A stretch of DNA of 64,000 nt from Lunularia cruciata (GCA_948567375.1 OX419758.1:37267001-37331000); one strand, 5' to 3'. Shown: positions 39,200-53,031, numbered from the stretch's first letter. The notes: a model not told the origin generated them from the letters alone. Made by a program: numbers and translations.

Positions 39200-40320
39200 G
39201 CCATTAGTTCCTCCCTCATCTGGCCTTTATCATCCTCCTCCTTCCTATTCAACTCAACTTGCAGTTGGTTGAGTTGGAGGTTTGCTTTGGTGTGGTAGTT
39301 GGTGTACTACACCTCTATTGTGACTATGCTCACCTTGGCTGCATCCATTTTTCTTTGGATACTAGCTACTTCTTCATCATGAGCTTGCAGCTGCTACTTG
39401 AATTCCTACTATCATTGATTTTGCCTGAGTTGGAAGACTTGCATCTCTCTTTAAAACCTTCAAATATCTTCTTTGTACATACTTTGTGCTGTTTTGAGTG
39501 AACCTCAAAGTTCTCTTGCACCAGGTTGTTTACCCTCCAACCTTCTTCCTTATACAACTCCCTCACCTTTGTTATCTCATCCTTGTCTTCTCCTACTCTG
39601 CTTCAATCTGATGGGAGCTTTGATGCAATTGGTACACCAAGGAGGTGTAGTTGATTACTCCCTCATGGTATTCTTGATACATAAACAAGAGCTTTTCCAA
39701 CAACTCCAAAACTAGCCCCACCAAGTGGATAACCATTTGCAATAGTGGGGTCATTTGAATGCTTCCACATCTAGTAAGTTTTCCTTCTTTGACCAACTTT
39801 GCCTCCTCCAAAGGTCCTCCTCCTTCTGTCTCAATGTCTACTTGCTCTTTGTCTTTGGGCACCGGACTTTACCTTCAGTTACCTCACCTTCCACTTTAAG
39901 TCCTTTTTGTGTAATTTGTCTTTGGCCTTGGGTACTCCTTGCTTGGGCCCTCCTTCTTCCTCCTCACCCTTTTTACCAAAAGTTCTTGCTTCTTAGACAT
40001 ATTTTCCTTTGGTGTGGACTATATTTTCAATCCAAAGGTCTTCTTCCTTTTTTGGCTCGGCTATTAAGGCTCTTCTTTGTTGAGGCTCCCATTTGCCAAT
40101 TTAGATTGCACTTCTTTGCATTCCTCATCATCCTTCTCCTCTTTGGAAGATGATCCTTTGAGTGTGAGGGGGTTCTCCACTTCTTGTTCTCCTTTGCTAT
40201 CAATGGCTTTGGCCTTGGCCTTTGAATTTGCCTCAACCACCTATAAATTCTTCCTTGCTCTCTTTGCCTTTACCTTTGGTCTTGTAGGTAGTGTTCTTTT
40301 TAGCTTCTTGTTTTAGTCAG
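39200..40320 (-). pseudogene. Decayed Lys/Glu-rich coding-like tract
   Basis: On the - strand several open stretches follow one another with stops between them: a basic Lys/Arg-rich part (40027-40236), an acidic part KDKEQVDIETEGGG (39593-39862) and a part with KVRELYKEEGWRVNNLVQEN and ENFEVHSKQHK (39366-39566). The composition suggests a coiled-coil or nucleic-acid-binding protein remnant, possibly a retroelement gag or accessory ORF. No family was recognised. Confidence 0.25.
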
Positions 40321-41506
40321 GGTATTCATTACTTCTTTTATAGGCACAAGTTTACATATGCATGTACTCTTAATTAATCACTTTGTACATTTGGTACATT
40401 GCCCTCCTCTCCACTTGGGATTGGAAATACCCCTTTTGATAGTGGTGATTTGGTAACATTTTCTTCTCTTCAATAGTAAGGAGATTCACTCCCATATAGA
40501 AATGTAAAGCAAACACATAAAAATGTGACATCCCACCATCCTTGTTCATATCCCCACACATGCTTTGGGGCCTGAATGTATAACATGTGTGTCTAATTTA
40601 TCACTTTCTCTTGGTACATGAAATTGAAGAAGATTGCTTGGATGGTGTTTGAAGTAAGCTTTTCTCTTTGTTTTGAATAATTTCATGACCACTTCAACAA
40701 TAGTCCTTTGAGTGGGTCCTTGTAACTTCTTATGCTCCATCCGTTATTAGTCTTTGGTTTGTTGAAGGAGGCAAAACCTTTTCCAAGTCCTCATTTAATT
40801 GATGCTCCTAAGTCTCTAGGGTCATCATTCCCAATGTGGAATTCTCTAGTCCAAAGAGATTTCTCTAGTGCTCCTTGGTCTAGGCAAACATGTTTCCTCT
40901 AAGCTTACCACTACCAAGATCTCTATTCTCTCTAATTTCTTGAATCATCTTGGGGCAACGCAATTCCTAATCCAATAGCAAGAAGCACAAATTCTTGCTA
41001 TGGGTTATTTTTGCTCTACATTGCAATGCACATATGTCTATGGTCAGTGGTTTATTATTTATCTTAAGCACTTTCCTATGCTTCCTTGATGCACTCTCCA
41101 TTTTAACTCCACACACCATATTATTTCTCTTTCTTCTAAACATATGTGGAGTGAAGTTTCTATTGCAAAGGCTTACCAAAACTTGACCCCAAAGGTGGAT
41201 GAAACTCTCAGCTGCCCCAACCTCATGAAAAATTTTGATCTGAAAAATGTGAATTTTATTTTGACATACATTATATTAAAATATTATTTTGACCCTGATT
41301 TTATAGCCTTAGCTTTTTCATTATACACATTTAGTGATTTAATTATGGTTAGGCAGTCTCTATCCACTCATGCAAATGCTTTGGTGTGTGACACAATCAG
41401 TGGCAGATTTTTATCTCGGTGGTGGTACATTTAAACCCATTGTACTTCCTTTGGGGCTGAAGGCCTCCCATGGGAAATTTCCTTGGGCTGAAGGTTGGTG
41501 GCAGGA
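40321..41506. other. Intergenic tract, nothing recognised
   Basis: Mixed AT-rich sequence upstream of the solo LTR at 41507. No motif or gene was recognised on either strand. Confidence 0.4.
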
Positions 41507-42227
41507 TGTAATACTCCAAGGACAAGAGAAGAGAGAAAACACAGATTTCATACTCAATCATCTGATCCCCCAAAGGAGCACCTTCTCTTTATTATATAAA
41601 CAAAGAGGATCTCCTCCTAAGAAGCTCCACCATAGGAGTAGGCACACAGATAGGTGACATGTCAACAAGCTCCACCCTTGGATTACTTACTTTGATGGGT
41701 GACATATTGGTTTGGGTCCTATCTGGTTGGTCAAATAAGCTTTGACCAAAGGGAATCTTTTAGGGAATCTCAGAATCACGTGGGTGAGATACCATTGGAA
41801 AGCTCTCAACAAGACAAAGCAGGGGGAGGGAAGGCCACCTTTTTCTTTGTTGGGGGGAATCTGCACATTTCTGAGGCCTAATCCATCCGTTTAGGCCTCT
41901 AAAATTGCCTTCAAAGATTTCAGGCATATTTCTATTCCTACTCTATTAGTAGAAATATCCTTTTGGTGATACCTCTTTTTGATCTATTTAGTCCATCATG
42001 TTTAACATCCTTCCAGATGTTACCAAACCAATTCTCACTTTTAAATCATATGTCTAGTTATTGGTTCTAAGGTTTTCAAGTCTATTTTGATTTCTACCCT
42101 ATTAGTAGAAGTACTCTTTTGGTGATACTTTTATCTGATCTATTTTGACCATCATGTATAACATCATTCCAGATGTTACCAAACCAAATTTCACATCTAG
42201 ATCATATGGCTAGCTCTTGGTATTACA
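41507..42227 (-). mobile_element. Solo LTR of family B with internal duplication
   Basis: On the + strand it runs from TGTAATACTCCAAGG to GGTATTACA, i.e. TG...CA. It is homologous in reverse to the solo LTR at 62585-63165. Flanks CAGGA (41502-41506) and CAAGA (42228-42232) are a 5 bp target duplication with one change. The U3 part is tandemly duplicated with a period of 156 bp (about 41915-42071 and 42072-42227). No internal region is attached. Confidence 0.85.
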
Positions 42228-44586
42228 CAAGAAAGGTATCCATACCAAAGTTTAGTGGCGACAAAGGTCTTTGGTCTTGTACCCCTTTGGCATGGACCTT
42301 CCTTTAATTTACACTCTTTGGGTTCACTTCTTAAGTGTGCACTTCCTCCTTTGTGCTCATTCTTATTAGCCATGTAGTTGCCTTCACTCCAAAGGAAAGC
42401 AGTATAAAACTACTTTCATAAGCATAAGCTTAAGAAAAAGACATAAAACTAAACCAAAAAAATAAAATTTCAAGAAGGAGGTAACTACATTATCAATACA
42501 TAAATGTTTCCAAAACTCAATCATTATAGCTCTCTGTTAGAACATTCTCTGAAACACATGAATTATCTTGACATATACCTAAAGAGATCTAACTCATCTA
42601 GCTTACTTAAGGCAAGAGTTGTTCATAAATTTCTAAAATATTTCCAAAAAATAAAATTATTATCACCAAAATGATTTGGTAAGGTTTTACTTACAATAAA
42701 TACAAAATTCTTCTATTTTTTCTCCAGTTTTAGATTTCAATGTAGGTCACTTGGATTCACTTGAAAAAATTGGAAAATCATTACTTGGAAATAAATAAAA
42801 AATTCACTTGAATTGAAAAAAAAAATTCAAAACTTTGAAAATGGAAAAATTGGAATCATTGACTTTAAATTTGTGCTCACTACCTTCAAAGACTTGATCT
42901 CCAAGGTAGAGAGTAACAATCATAATTCACCTACATAATTTTTGGTAAGCAACTTCTATCCATAAAATGATGTGCAAAGAAACAAGGTGTTCTCTCTTTA
43001 TAAAATGCACACAAGTAAGAGGAAAACAAGCTCTTCTTACAAAAATAGATAAAGTATAAGGAGTGCCTTCAATTAGTGAGTTATCTTACTCCATTGAAAA
43101 GTTGTGCAAATGCTCTAATTACCACATACTAAATTAACTACCCAAGCACATAAGAGTAACATTTGCAACCTTTGCAACCTTTGCTTCAATTAATTTACTG
43201 AAGCAATCTTCTATTGCAATTCATCAATTTATTTTTTAATCTAAGAATCTTTATAAGAGATTGGATCTCAAGCTTTGAGCAAAGGCCAATTACAAGATCA
43301 AAAAAATCTACAAATAGGTTACTAACATTTGATCATCTAAAAATTATATAGTCTGCCATCCAATAATATCTTAGTTGCAATCAAAACACCTTCCACCAAA
43401 GCCTTTGAATACCTCCTTGACCAAATTTTTCATGGCTCCTATATCATTCATACTCTAAACTCCCAAAGTTAGCTAGTCCAAAACCAAAGTTGGTGCTGTT
43501 TTTAGCCATTGAATCTCTTAATTTAGAGTTTGATTTATTTATTTATTCATCAAAAATTTCACAACCAACCTTCCTTTATTCCTTCTTCCTTGACATTCAA
43601 TTTTTTTGAATTTTTTTGATACTCTAACAAGAGAGCATAGCCCTCACAAACTCCAAGCGTCAGATCAAAAACTTTGCCGGCATGAATTCCTTCACTCTAA
43701 TATGAAAGTTTTCAAACATACTCCTTGCATTCACCTAAGTTGTTTATACCTAATACTTTCTTTATTCTAAATCTCTTCAAAGTTACCCATTCTACTTCTT
43801 TAATAAGTTCAATATTTGCAAAACTCTTGTTAAATCATTGTTTGCTTAAGTGGCTTCATTGTGATTGTAAGAGCTTCTTCCTAAGCTTCTTGGTCCTTCC
43901 TTAATTTCCCTCATACTGTATAAAAACTAGAACAAAACTCCTCTATAGGTAGAGAATTCACAAACTATCTCATATATCAATCAATACATGCAACATTTTA
44001 TGATCAAAATAAGATACAAGCCAATAGCAAAGTGTACCACAAATCCAGATAAAATTTATAAAACTAGAAGTATGAAATCTTATGCTTTGTTATTTTCCTA
44101 TCAAATATAAAACAATATGGCCTTAAATTTTGAGATATTAAAGAATGAAAATTTCCAATTAATGTACCTTTCTATGAACAAATAGCCATGCTTAGAAAGA
44201 ATAATAGGAGTAGATTTTACATTAAATTCTAGAACCCCTCAAGATATTATAACTAAAATTGATGTGCTTTATCACTTTGAATCTTGCATCTAAAATTTCA
44301 AACATTGCAAGATGGCTTCTTGAAGGCCATGATACAATTAAGGACACCTCTCAATCTTTAGTTACTACTTGTGAAATCTCTAATCATGTGGAACTATAAT
44401 AAGAGTCTATTTTAAGTTAACACTTAGGTCCACTTCTTAGAGTAACTCTCCAAAGTTAGCTCTAAACTTCTTCAAAAACTCACATTCCTAACTCAACCTA
44501 CCAAGCCACTCCACTAAGTTACCTCTTTCCTCCATCTCCCAAAAATACACTCAAGCATTCACTCATGAATTATTCTTGAAATCAAT
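42228..44586. other. AT-rich intergenic tract
   Basis: No coding sequence or repeat boundary recognised. Short phrases such as TTTGCAACC repeat locally near 43165. Confidence 0.4.
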
Positions 44587-45762
44587 TATAATACCATTAG
44601 CTAGATAGATTATCTAGAGGTGGAAATTGGTTTGGTGATATCTTTAAGGATGTTATATACAATGTTCTAAGTAGATCAAATTGAGGTGTCACCAAAAAAG
44701 CACTTCTACTAATAGGTAAAAGGCCAAAAACACCTTGAAAACTTCATAGCCAATTTTGGAGTCCTAAATGAATGAATTAGGCCTCAAAAAATGGTTCAAT
44801 CCCCACCTCTGGAAGAAAATCCATTGCCTTCCATCCCTTGTTTATCTTCTCAAGATCTTTCCAATGGTACTTTACTTATGTTGTTATGAGCTTCCTACAA
44901 GAAGATTCCCCAAAGATTCCCTTTAGTCAAACTTATTTGACAAACCAAATAGGACAAGAATAGATATGTCACAAATCCATATAGTTAATCTAAGTGCGGA
45001 GCTTGTTGACATATCACCAATTCATATATTTGATCCAAGGGTGTAACTCACTTTGAGGGTATCCTCTTTGCTATATAATTGTAATGTTCCCAGGACATGA
45101 GAACCATTCAGAGAAACACACAAGAAACACAGGACTTCATCCTTCAATACTTTGATGCACTAAAGGAGCGCCTTCTTTATATAGCAAAGAGGATCCACTC
45201 AAAGGGAGCTCCACCAATATATCAAATATGTGGATTGGTGACATGTTAGTGAGCTCCACCTTTAGATTAGTTGCATTTATTAGTGACATGTCAATCCTTG
45301 CTCTATCTGGTTGGTCAAACAAGTTTGACCAAAGTGAATCTTTGGGGAATCTTCTTGTAGGAAGCTCAGAATAGCATATGTTAGGTACCATTGGAAAGCT
45401 CCCAATGAGAAAAACAAGGAAGAAGGCACTACCTTCTCTTTCACAAGGACTACAATCTTTCTTGGAGGCCTAATTCCTTTGTTTAGGCCTCCAAAATTGA
45501 CTCTAAAGTTTTTAGGGTGTTTATGACCTTTGCACTATTGGTAGAAATACTCTTTTTGTGACATATCTATCTAATCTACTTAGATCATCATATAATATCA
45601 CTTTAGATATTACCAAGCCAATTTCCACCTCTAGATAATATGTCTAGCTAATGGTTTTACAATAATAAAGACAAGGTCCTTTGGGACATTGGAGCTTTGA
45701 GGAATGAAACCTTGTGTTTCTTCTCTTGTATTTCTCTTGGGGTTTCTCCTAACCTTGAAACA
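44587..45762 (+). mobile_element. Solo LTR of family B, split by a second LTR
   Basis: The left part 44587-45079 matches the U3 side of the family B LTR and ends at its TATA box (CTATATAAT). The sequence resumes after 45661 with AAAGACAAGG, the normal continuation, and fades out near 45762. It starts TATAATACC where the family has TGTAATACC. The gap is filled by the inner LTR. Confidence 0.8.
45080..45661 (-). mobile_element. Inner solo LTR of family B, inverted, inserted at a TATA box
   Basis: 582 bp with TGTAATGTTCC at the left and GGTTTTACA at the right on the + strand. A perfect 5 bp target duplication ATAAT flanks it (45075-45079 and 45662-45666). The duplicated bases are the TATA box of the outer LTR. 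The inner LTR keeps its own TATA (CTATATAAAG on the - strand). With the outer left part it forms an inverted repeat with arms of roughly 490 bp. Confidence 0.9.
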
Positions 45763-48700
45763 TTATATCACCTTCCCAAGTTCATTTCTTGATGACTACT
45801 CTTGTCTACACTTCTCCATAAGAAGACCATATTCCTACCTAAAGTTGTCAAAAGCATTACATAATACACTTTAAAAATTATTTATACAAACCTAGACATA
45901 AATATTACCTCCAAGCCCAATTGGATAATCGTGTGATATAATTAGGTATGTATACCCTAATTACATAAAATTGGTAGCACGTCACTACTTTGGAAGTAGG
46001 TTAGAAGTAGTTAAAATTTAAAATTTTATATTAAGGATATTTATTTAAAAATATATAAATATAATTCCAATCAATTCAGTAAGTAAAAAATATTTAATGA
46101 TGTCATTTAAAAATTATAAATTTATGAGAATTTGATGGTACATGACTATGAAATAAAAAACCACTAGCAAAAAGTAGATGTGGAGCAACTAAAAATAAGC
46201 TTACATCATGAATATAGAAAGGTAAGGAAAGAGATACAAAGTACAAACAACCAGGAAAGTTTTACTAGAAAGTAATGGCTAGGTAATAAGTAAAACTATG
46301 GAAATTGAAGGTTTAGGTGTACAAAATACAGAATTTTATATTGTAGATCTGGAAGTTAAGAGATATGGTTAAGAATTTTGTAAGGTCCTATTTTGTAGAG
46401 GTTGGGTTGGCCAAAAATAGGAGGATAGTGAATCATGATAAGCTCTAGTGTACTGTTAATGAATGAATCACTAATGATTCAAAATAGTACTAAATTACAA
46501 CAAGTCAAAAAGCTTGAGTCAACACGTAACCTATGAATCATAGACAAAACTTTAATATATATGAATCATAATCCTTAATTTGATAAATACGAACCTCATA
46601 CTTTATCATACTTTCTTAAATTTGATTCTTTTATTTGATAGGTATAAATCTAGTACTTCTATGTAAACCTAGTCCTTGATTTCATTTCCTTAAACTATCC
46701 TTATTGTGGTACTTAAGTGAGCCTAATCCAAGCTTAAATGTAATTTCCAAAGTAAGCAAAGAATATCTAAATTAAAAGAAAAATCCTAAATTTAGAAGTA
46801 GTTAATTAATTATCATAATAGTAACTAAACTTTGAATTGTCTGCTTCAAAACAAGCTTTCCCCCACTTTACATAATATAGAATTTTATAATATTAAACTA
46901 AATATACATAAATCTTGAAAATAATGTCTTGAACTACTAACTGCACTATAGATTAATAATTTATATATGAAGTGTTAACTGTTATTGATAAGTTTAAAAT
47001 GAAGTGTTATTTCTGATTACTTAATGTAAACCAAGACCTTGAAAATGTTATTTTAAAGAAGAAATTTAACATGAAATAATTATATTAGAGCACATTTTTC
47101 CTTGGTTAACATGCTTTTATTCAAGATAGTATCTAATCATTTAATATCTACTAGATCCTAAGTATGTACTTGATATTTGATTAGTATTTATTTAACTTGG
47201 GGAACCCATCATAAATAGTCTTGCATTCAATCATTTGAAGCTTGGGATAATAAAGTGATTACAAGCTTATAGTAATCTAGTAGAATTAAGGTATGTACAT
47301 CATTGGGAGCTTGTAGCAAGTACTTTGGAAAGTGCATAAGATATACAATATTTTAATTTACTTAAAACTCCACCTAGGAATACGTACTCAATGAGTTCTC
47401 TAAAAATTTTTTTAGGGTTATAAGGTGTTAAAATCAATTTCTTAAGGATTGGGTAGTTTGACTAAAAATTTTATCATTGACTTCTTTCTTATACTTGTTT
47501 CAAGTATAAATGAGATCATGCCACCTTTGAAATTTGGAGTATATTTTTTGTATTTTTTTTTGTATTCTCTTCTCTACTATTCTTCTTACTTTTACCTTTT
47601 AATTTTAGTCTTTTATAAAGCTAATCTGCAATTTTTATTTAAGTGATAAGGAAGAAAACGTACTATGATGATAACGACCATCATTAGATTGTTTAGTCTA
47701 TGGAAGCAAAAGAAGAATGTATAACCATTATGTGGCTTGCATTATTTGTATACAAGCAAGGAAATGTTAAAATGAAATGCAAGATAAAAGCCAAGACTTT
47801 AGAAAAAATTTTATAATAATGAAATAATAAAGCCCTAAAAAATATTGAATACAATTAATGATATTTAGCTAATAGTGTTATATTTTAGTCATCATATTAT
47901 ATTTTTATCATAATAAATAATCATATTTTTACAATAATGGTATATTTTAGTATTCCCTTATTGTTATGTATTTCTAATATGTTATGATTTATATCATTAT
48001 TCACTAGTTTAGTGAAATTTACCATGCTTTTGATGATAATATTTTATAAACCTTATAAAATATTTAAATATTTTCATATCTTCTTGAGCAATTTCTAAAC
48101 AAAAATAGAGCACTTTACAAAAGGAGGGACGTAGCACTCGACCGATTGGAGCGCGTGATTGGTTGGAGTGCACGACTAAAGAAACATTGGTGCCTTATAG
48201 AATTTTATATATAGCTTCCATTTTCTAATATTTAAAATATTAGTATGATTCATTTTCTTGATATACATATAAATATGCTAACCTTGTTAATAATTATTTC
48301 TTTGTCTAATTGAAATGTGAAACTATTATTAGTGAACTAAAGGCCTACACCATTGAATTTGAAAAAAAATGTATTTAGTGCTTGGAGTCTTTATTCTTTA
48401 TAAAAATATTAAAGCAATTATTCAGTATATAACACTTGATACACATACAACTTAAAGGTAATAGTAAAACAAAGAATATATATATAATACAAAAATTCAC
48501 TTCACTTTCAACAGTATTGTAATATCATTATTAAGTTGTATTTTTTCATATTCAAGATAATATCATTTAAAGATTTTCTTTTTTCTTCCAGAATGTTTCA
48601 GATGAAACGTCATATTGTGTAGAAATCAAATTTAATACTTAAAGTGCATTCATGTATTTACACTCACATTTTTAATTACCCAAGGTAATAAATTTATAAA

Positions 48701-48869
48701 TTTCCTATTTATATACAATTTATGATTATGATTATTATTTATTCTTCTAGGTTAAAACCTGTCCAAATATCTTGCCACTAATAAAAGGTAGTAGTGAAGA
48801 TATATCAAATCTTCTTGAATTGAAGTGAGCTACCTTGTCTACTTAAATAATTAATGTCAAACCTATGTA
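45763..48869. other. Very AT-rich intergenic tract
   Basis: No coding sequence recognised. A short GC-richer phrase at about 48125-48180 contains GATTGGAGCGCGTGATTGGTTGGAG, which is a small internal repeat. Everything else is low-complexity AT. Confidence 0.4.
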
Positions 48870-49420
48870 CATTATGTTTGGATGGGAGATAGATTCTTTC
48901 TGTCGGTCATTAGCTTATTTAAGAGTTCAAATAGAACAACTTTTGTCTCCATTGTAACGAATGGTCTGACCTGTAACACCTTCAACGGTTCTTTGTCCTT
49001 CGGACAACTTTTCTTTCCAATGCCATCGCGATCTATATATAATGATGAACAGCGCGACCGCGTAGAGAACACGAAGGATGGGAAGACCGATCAAGACCCC
49101 ATGGGGTGGGATGGGAAGACCTAATCTATATATCATAGGGGTTTCGAATATAGATTTTCGTGTGAGCCTAGTAAATTAGGGTTTAAATTCACCGGAGAAT
49201 TCAAGATATTCGACGACGAGTGAAGACCCGTTGCCTTTTAGATTTTCTCGTGAAATTTTACGTGCGCGAGTCCTTCACGTGTAGAAAAGTTGAATCTCGG
49301 GGTGCGTGCATTACCCGTAACTCTATAGATTAAGAACTGTGATAGATTAACAAGTTCATCTTAACCACCTCGACAATACACATATTCCACATCCAGGGCA
49401 TGAGTGTCGCTCCCTAGTTA
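48870..49420 (+). repeat. LTR-like fragment of unknown family
   Basis: Sequence with the look of an LTR: TGTAACGAATGG near 48954, a TATA-like CTATATATAATG at 49032-49043, then GC-rich transcribed-type sequence containing the dispersed motif at 49053. No second copy is present, so boundaries and family are open. Confidence 0.25.
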
Positions 49421-50587
49421 AGCCTTTTGCTCTATTTAGTATTCCAAACTTTCAAAATAGAAATGGATGGTACTCAAGCTATTTGTTGAACTGTTCTTTC
49501 ACGTAACATTTTGCTAATTTGGTAACATATTATGATGTACTGTATAGGGGAAGTGAAGGCGCGTTTTTGGGTATTCTTTTTACTCCATTCTTACAGCCTG
49601 CGGACACCAAAAATAAAGTAAGAACCAGCTTCATTAAAAGAATGTCTGGACCCTAATCAGGCATCACAGTTTGGATTTGGGTTTTAATCATTGATTAGAC
49701 CGCATAATCAGAGACAGAGAAAATGATTTATTTTAGGCTCAATCATATGACAACCGCCACTTCGTAGCTCACTTTACATTCTCCACATGATCGTCAGCGT
49801 TTGATTCTATACCCTCTTCGATTCGAGTACGAGGCACGTGAAAGTAAACAAAATCAATGCAATCGGTCATGGAGCAGGTCCGAGAAGGTAAAAGGAAGTC
49901 ATAAAATGGTTTGCTGGTGTTTGTATTTGGAACACTAAATTCACCCACTGTGCATCGAAACACGTGTGAGCAGAACTCACCAAAATTATGTTGGAGTTGG
50001 TTAAAGGAGAAAGGAAGAAAGGCTCGTCGTGGTACTACTACTACTACAACTAAACAGACTATGGGATGCTGCTGCAGTTGCTGGCACTTTGTGGTTGTGA
50101 AAGGTCTGTGAGAGGACGAAAATATTTGATAACGGTGTTGGGTGTGTGTCAGTGAGTGGGGAAGAGGAGGGATCGCAAGGCTGGCCTCTACGTACAGCTG
50201 CTCCACTTAGCTTCCCACTCACCTTCATTCTTTTTGGATGTGCTCAAGAAGAGGTACCCACCGTCTGTCTCCACTCAGCTGCTGCTGCTTCTTGGAGTAT
50301 CAGCAGAAAATCCAGCAACGACTGTCGACCTTCCTCTATCTATCACATTGTTTGGACTGGTCTCCGTCTGGGAGTGAGTTTTGATTTGTGGACTGGAGAG
50401 TGAGTATATCAACTGTTGGGTAGGGACATGTGGAGAGTGTGGGAGTAGTAGTAAGTGAGTGTGACAACAACGAGTCTTTGTTGTGTGTGTGTCCTTGGGA
50501 GATCAGAAACAGCGAGAGCTCAACAGCTGCTGCTGGAGGCGAGAGTGAGCGTTGTTGGTTGCAGGGTCTCTTCGCTGGTCTGAAGGG
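49421..50587 (+). other. Upstream region of the GH17 glucanase gene
   Basis: About 1.1 kb without a recognised gene. It should contain the promoter and 5' UTR of the glucanase. Short runs (ACT)n near 50033 and GTGTG near 50482 are visible. The composition rises to that of the gene island here. No TATA box was assigned. Confidence 0.45.
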
Positions 50588-53031
50588 ATGATGATGGCTC
50601 GCAGGCTGGAGACGAGAGCGCATGCTTGCTTCGTGACGTTTTGCTTGGCGGCATTGCTGGGAGTTTCAACTGCACGTGTGTATTTTGCTCTTCCTGCCTG
50701 GTTGTTGTAGTTGAATCTCTGTCATGGCGAGCTCCATTTGCTGCTGTTAGGGACAAAAGTGAAACGGACGTCTACATTGTCTCCATCGCAATGCGGTGCA
50801 ACGGAGACATCTCTCCGGGTCCAGAATGTCAATCGGCTTCGCAATGTTCACTATGTGGATCTGCTTTTGCAGAGTAGTACTGCTTGCTCAGTCTCACACT
50901 ATTGTTTACTTTAGTTAAACATGCCCTGTAATCAGCACTCCTCAGTGTCCAATGTGCTAGATTTGATTCTCTCTTCACTCTTCACTCCGTCGTTCTCAAG
51001 ATCTGTAAGGAAGATTCCGCATTCCTTCGAATTGGCGGAGCCTAAGTTTAAAGTTTGAAGATTATCACAATTTGTAGGGAGTTATCTGAAGTTCTCATTC
51101 AACGTCTCAATGATTCTGGACACTAGCCGGAGCTGAGGAGAATAGTCTTGTCATTACGTGCATTCCTATTGCATTGTCATAGTTGCTTGTGTGCAAGCTT
51201 CCTGTCTCCTGAAACTAAGTACAACCGAGCACAACCTCCCGGTTCGACTACTGTTCGGTTACATTCTCCTGTTCCCAAGTGACGTGTTCGTCTTTTGCCG
51301 TTAAATCTACATTGGATCCTAAAAGTTGAGCATATAATAAGTCATTTGAACAGCTAGCGAGATCGGAATGGTAGCGGAGATAGGTGATAGACGAATCCAG
51401 CTGTCCTATGATAAAACTGTTTTTCCGTGTAGAACTGAAGTAACGTAAGCAGGAGAACGGCAGCTGTCCGATTTTATTTGGTTTCATGGATCTGAAGAGT
51501 ACTTCTGGTGATTCCCTCGGCTGATTAGTTTGAATTCCTGACATGTGTATCCATGTGAATGTGCAGGTGGTAGCCCGGTTGGGGTAAATTATGGGCGTGT
51601 TGCGAACAACCTTCCTGATCCAAAAGCTGTGGCACAGTTCGTAGTCAAACAAGGAATCGGCAAAGTGAAGGTGTACGATGCGACTCCAGGAGTTTTGCAA
51701 GCGTTTGCACATACCAATGTGCAGCTCATCATCGGATTGCCGAACGAGAATCTGACCACAATGGCCACGGACACGAGCGCTGCGTACAGCTGGGTCCAGA
51801 GGAACGTGGCTGCTCATTACCCCGCGACCCAGATAACGGGAATTGCAGTGGGAAACGAAGTGCTTTCACTTGCGCCATGGAGCTCAGCCGATCTCCTCGG
51901 AGCGATGAATAATCTCCACTCGGCCTTGGTGAACCTGAAGCTCGATGGGCCGGTGAAAGTATCCACCCCACACTCTCTTAGCGTGTTGTCAAACTCATAT
52001 CCTCCCTCTGCAGGTGTGTTCAACGAGACATACGCATCGACAATCATTCAACCGATACTCAACTTCTTAATGACTACTGGGAGCTACGTTATGGTTAACG
52101 TCTACCCCTTTTTCGCCTACAATGGCAACCCAGCTGAGGTGGCCTTGCCATACGCCTTATTCCAGCCTACAACGGCAGTAACAGATCCCAAAACCAATCT
52201 CCAATACTCCTGCTTATTTGATGCACAGGTGGACGCTTTCTACTCAGCCATGACTGCGATGAACACTCAGTTCAAATACCTCCGCATTGTTATAACCGAG
52301 ACTGGGTGGCCCTCTCGTGGAGATGATAATGAGCTGGGTTCGAATATGCAGAATGCAGCTGCTTACAATGGGGGTCTGGTGAGGCACATTTTGTCTGGTG
52401 CAGGAACTCCTCTGATACCCAAGGTTCAAATCGAGACATACCTGTTTGCCCTTTTCAATGAGAATCAGAAGGGAGGCCCCACGTCTGAGAGGAATTATGG
52501 CCTGTTCTACCCTGACATGAAGTCGGTCTATCGTTTAAACTTTACCACTGGAGATCAGTCGACAGGAGGAGGAAGCCCTGCGCCTAAAGGGGGTAGTAAC
52601 AATTTCTGTGTGGCCAAGGACGGAGTGAGTGAAAATCAGTTGCAAGTTGCTTTGGACTTTGCTTGTGGAGAGGGAGGTGCTAACTGTCAACCTCTGCAGC
52701 CTGGGCAAAGCTGTTTTGAGCCCAACAATTTATGGGCCCATGCTTCGTATGCATTCAATAGCTATTATCAGAAGAACCAGCGCAAGGAAGGCACGTGCTT
52801 CTTTGGAGGAAATGCTGTTGTGAAATCATCGAATCCAGGTAAGAACGGTCCCTTTATTCCCCAGGTCCTTTTATGAATCTTACAAGAAGGTTTTCCTGTG
52901 GTTTCTTATTCTTCGTATGAAACAGCACATTTGTTACCATTTGATCATGAAATGCAAGAGACCCTGATCACAGTGTATATATACCTTTACTGAGCGCAGG
53001 TACACGTTCATGCAAGTATCCAACATCGTGA
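50588..53031 (+). CDS. Secreted glucan endo-1,3-beta-glucosidase (GH17 plus X8)
   Basis: Three exons: 50588-50675, 51567-52838, 53000-53031, giving 1392 nt and 463 aa. Exon 1 supplies a signal peptide (MMMARRLE start, hydrophobic FCLAALLGVSTA end). The GH17 barrel begins GSPVGVNYGRVANNLP at residue 31. The general acid is E127 in VGNEVLSL and the nucleophile is E274 in ITETGWPSRGD. A short Gly/Ser/Pro linker leads to an X8 (CBM43) module from FCVAKDG at about 376 to the conserved end SCKYPTS, supplied by the tiny exon 3; without that exon the last Cys of X8 would be missing. The protein should hydrolyse callose in the wall or apoplast. No hydrophobic tail follows X8, so no GPI anchor is expected. 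Which of the three start ATGs is used is open. Confidence 0.93.

Noticed and set aside
51248-51817. 189-codon open frame on the - strand
   Set aside because: Overlaps intron 1 and the start of the GH17 exon in antisense; shadow frame.
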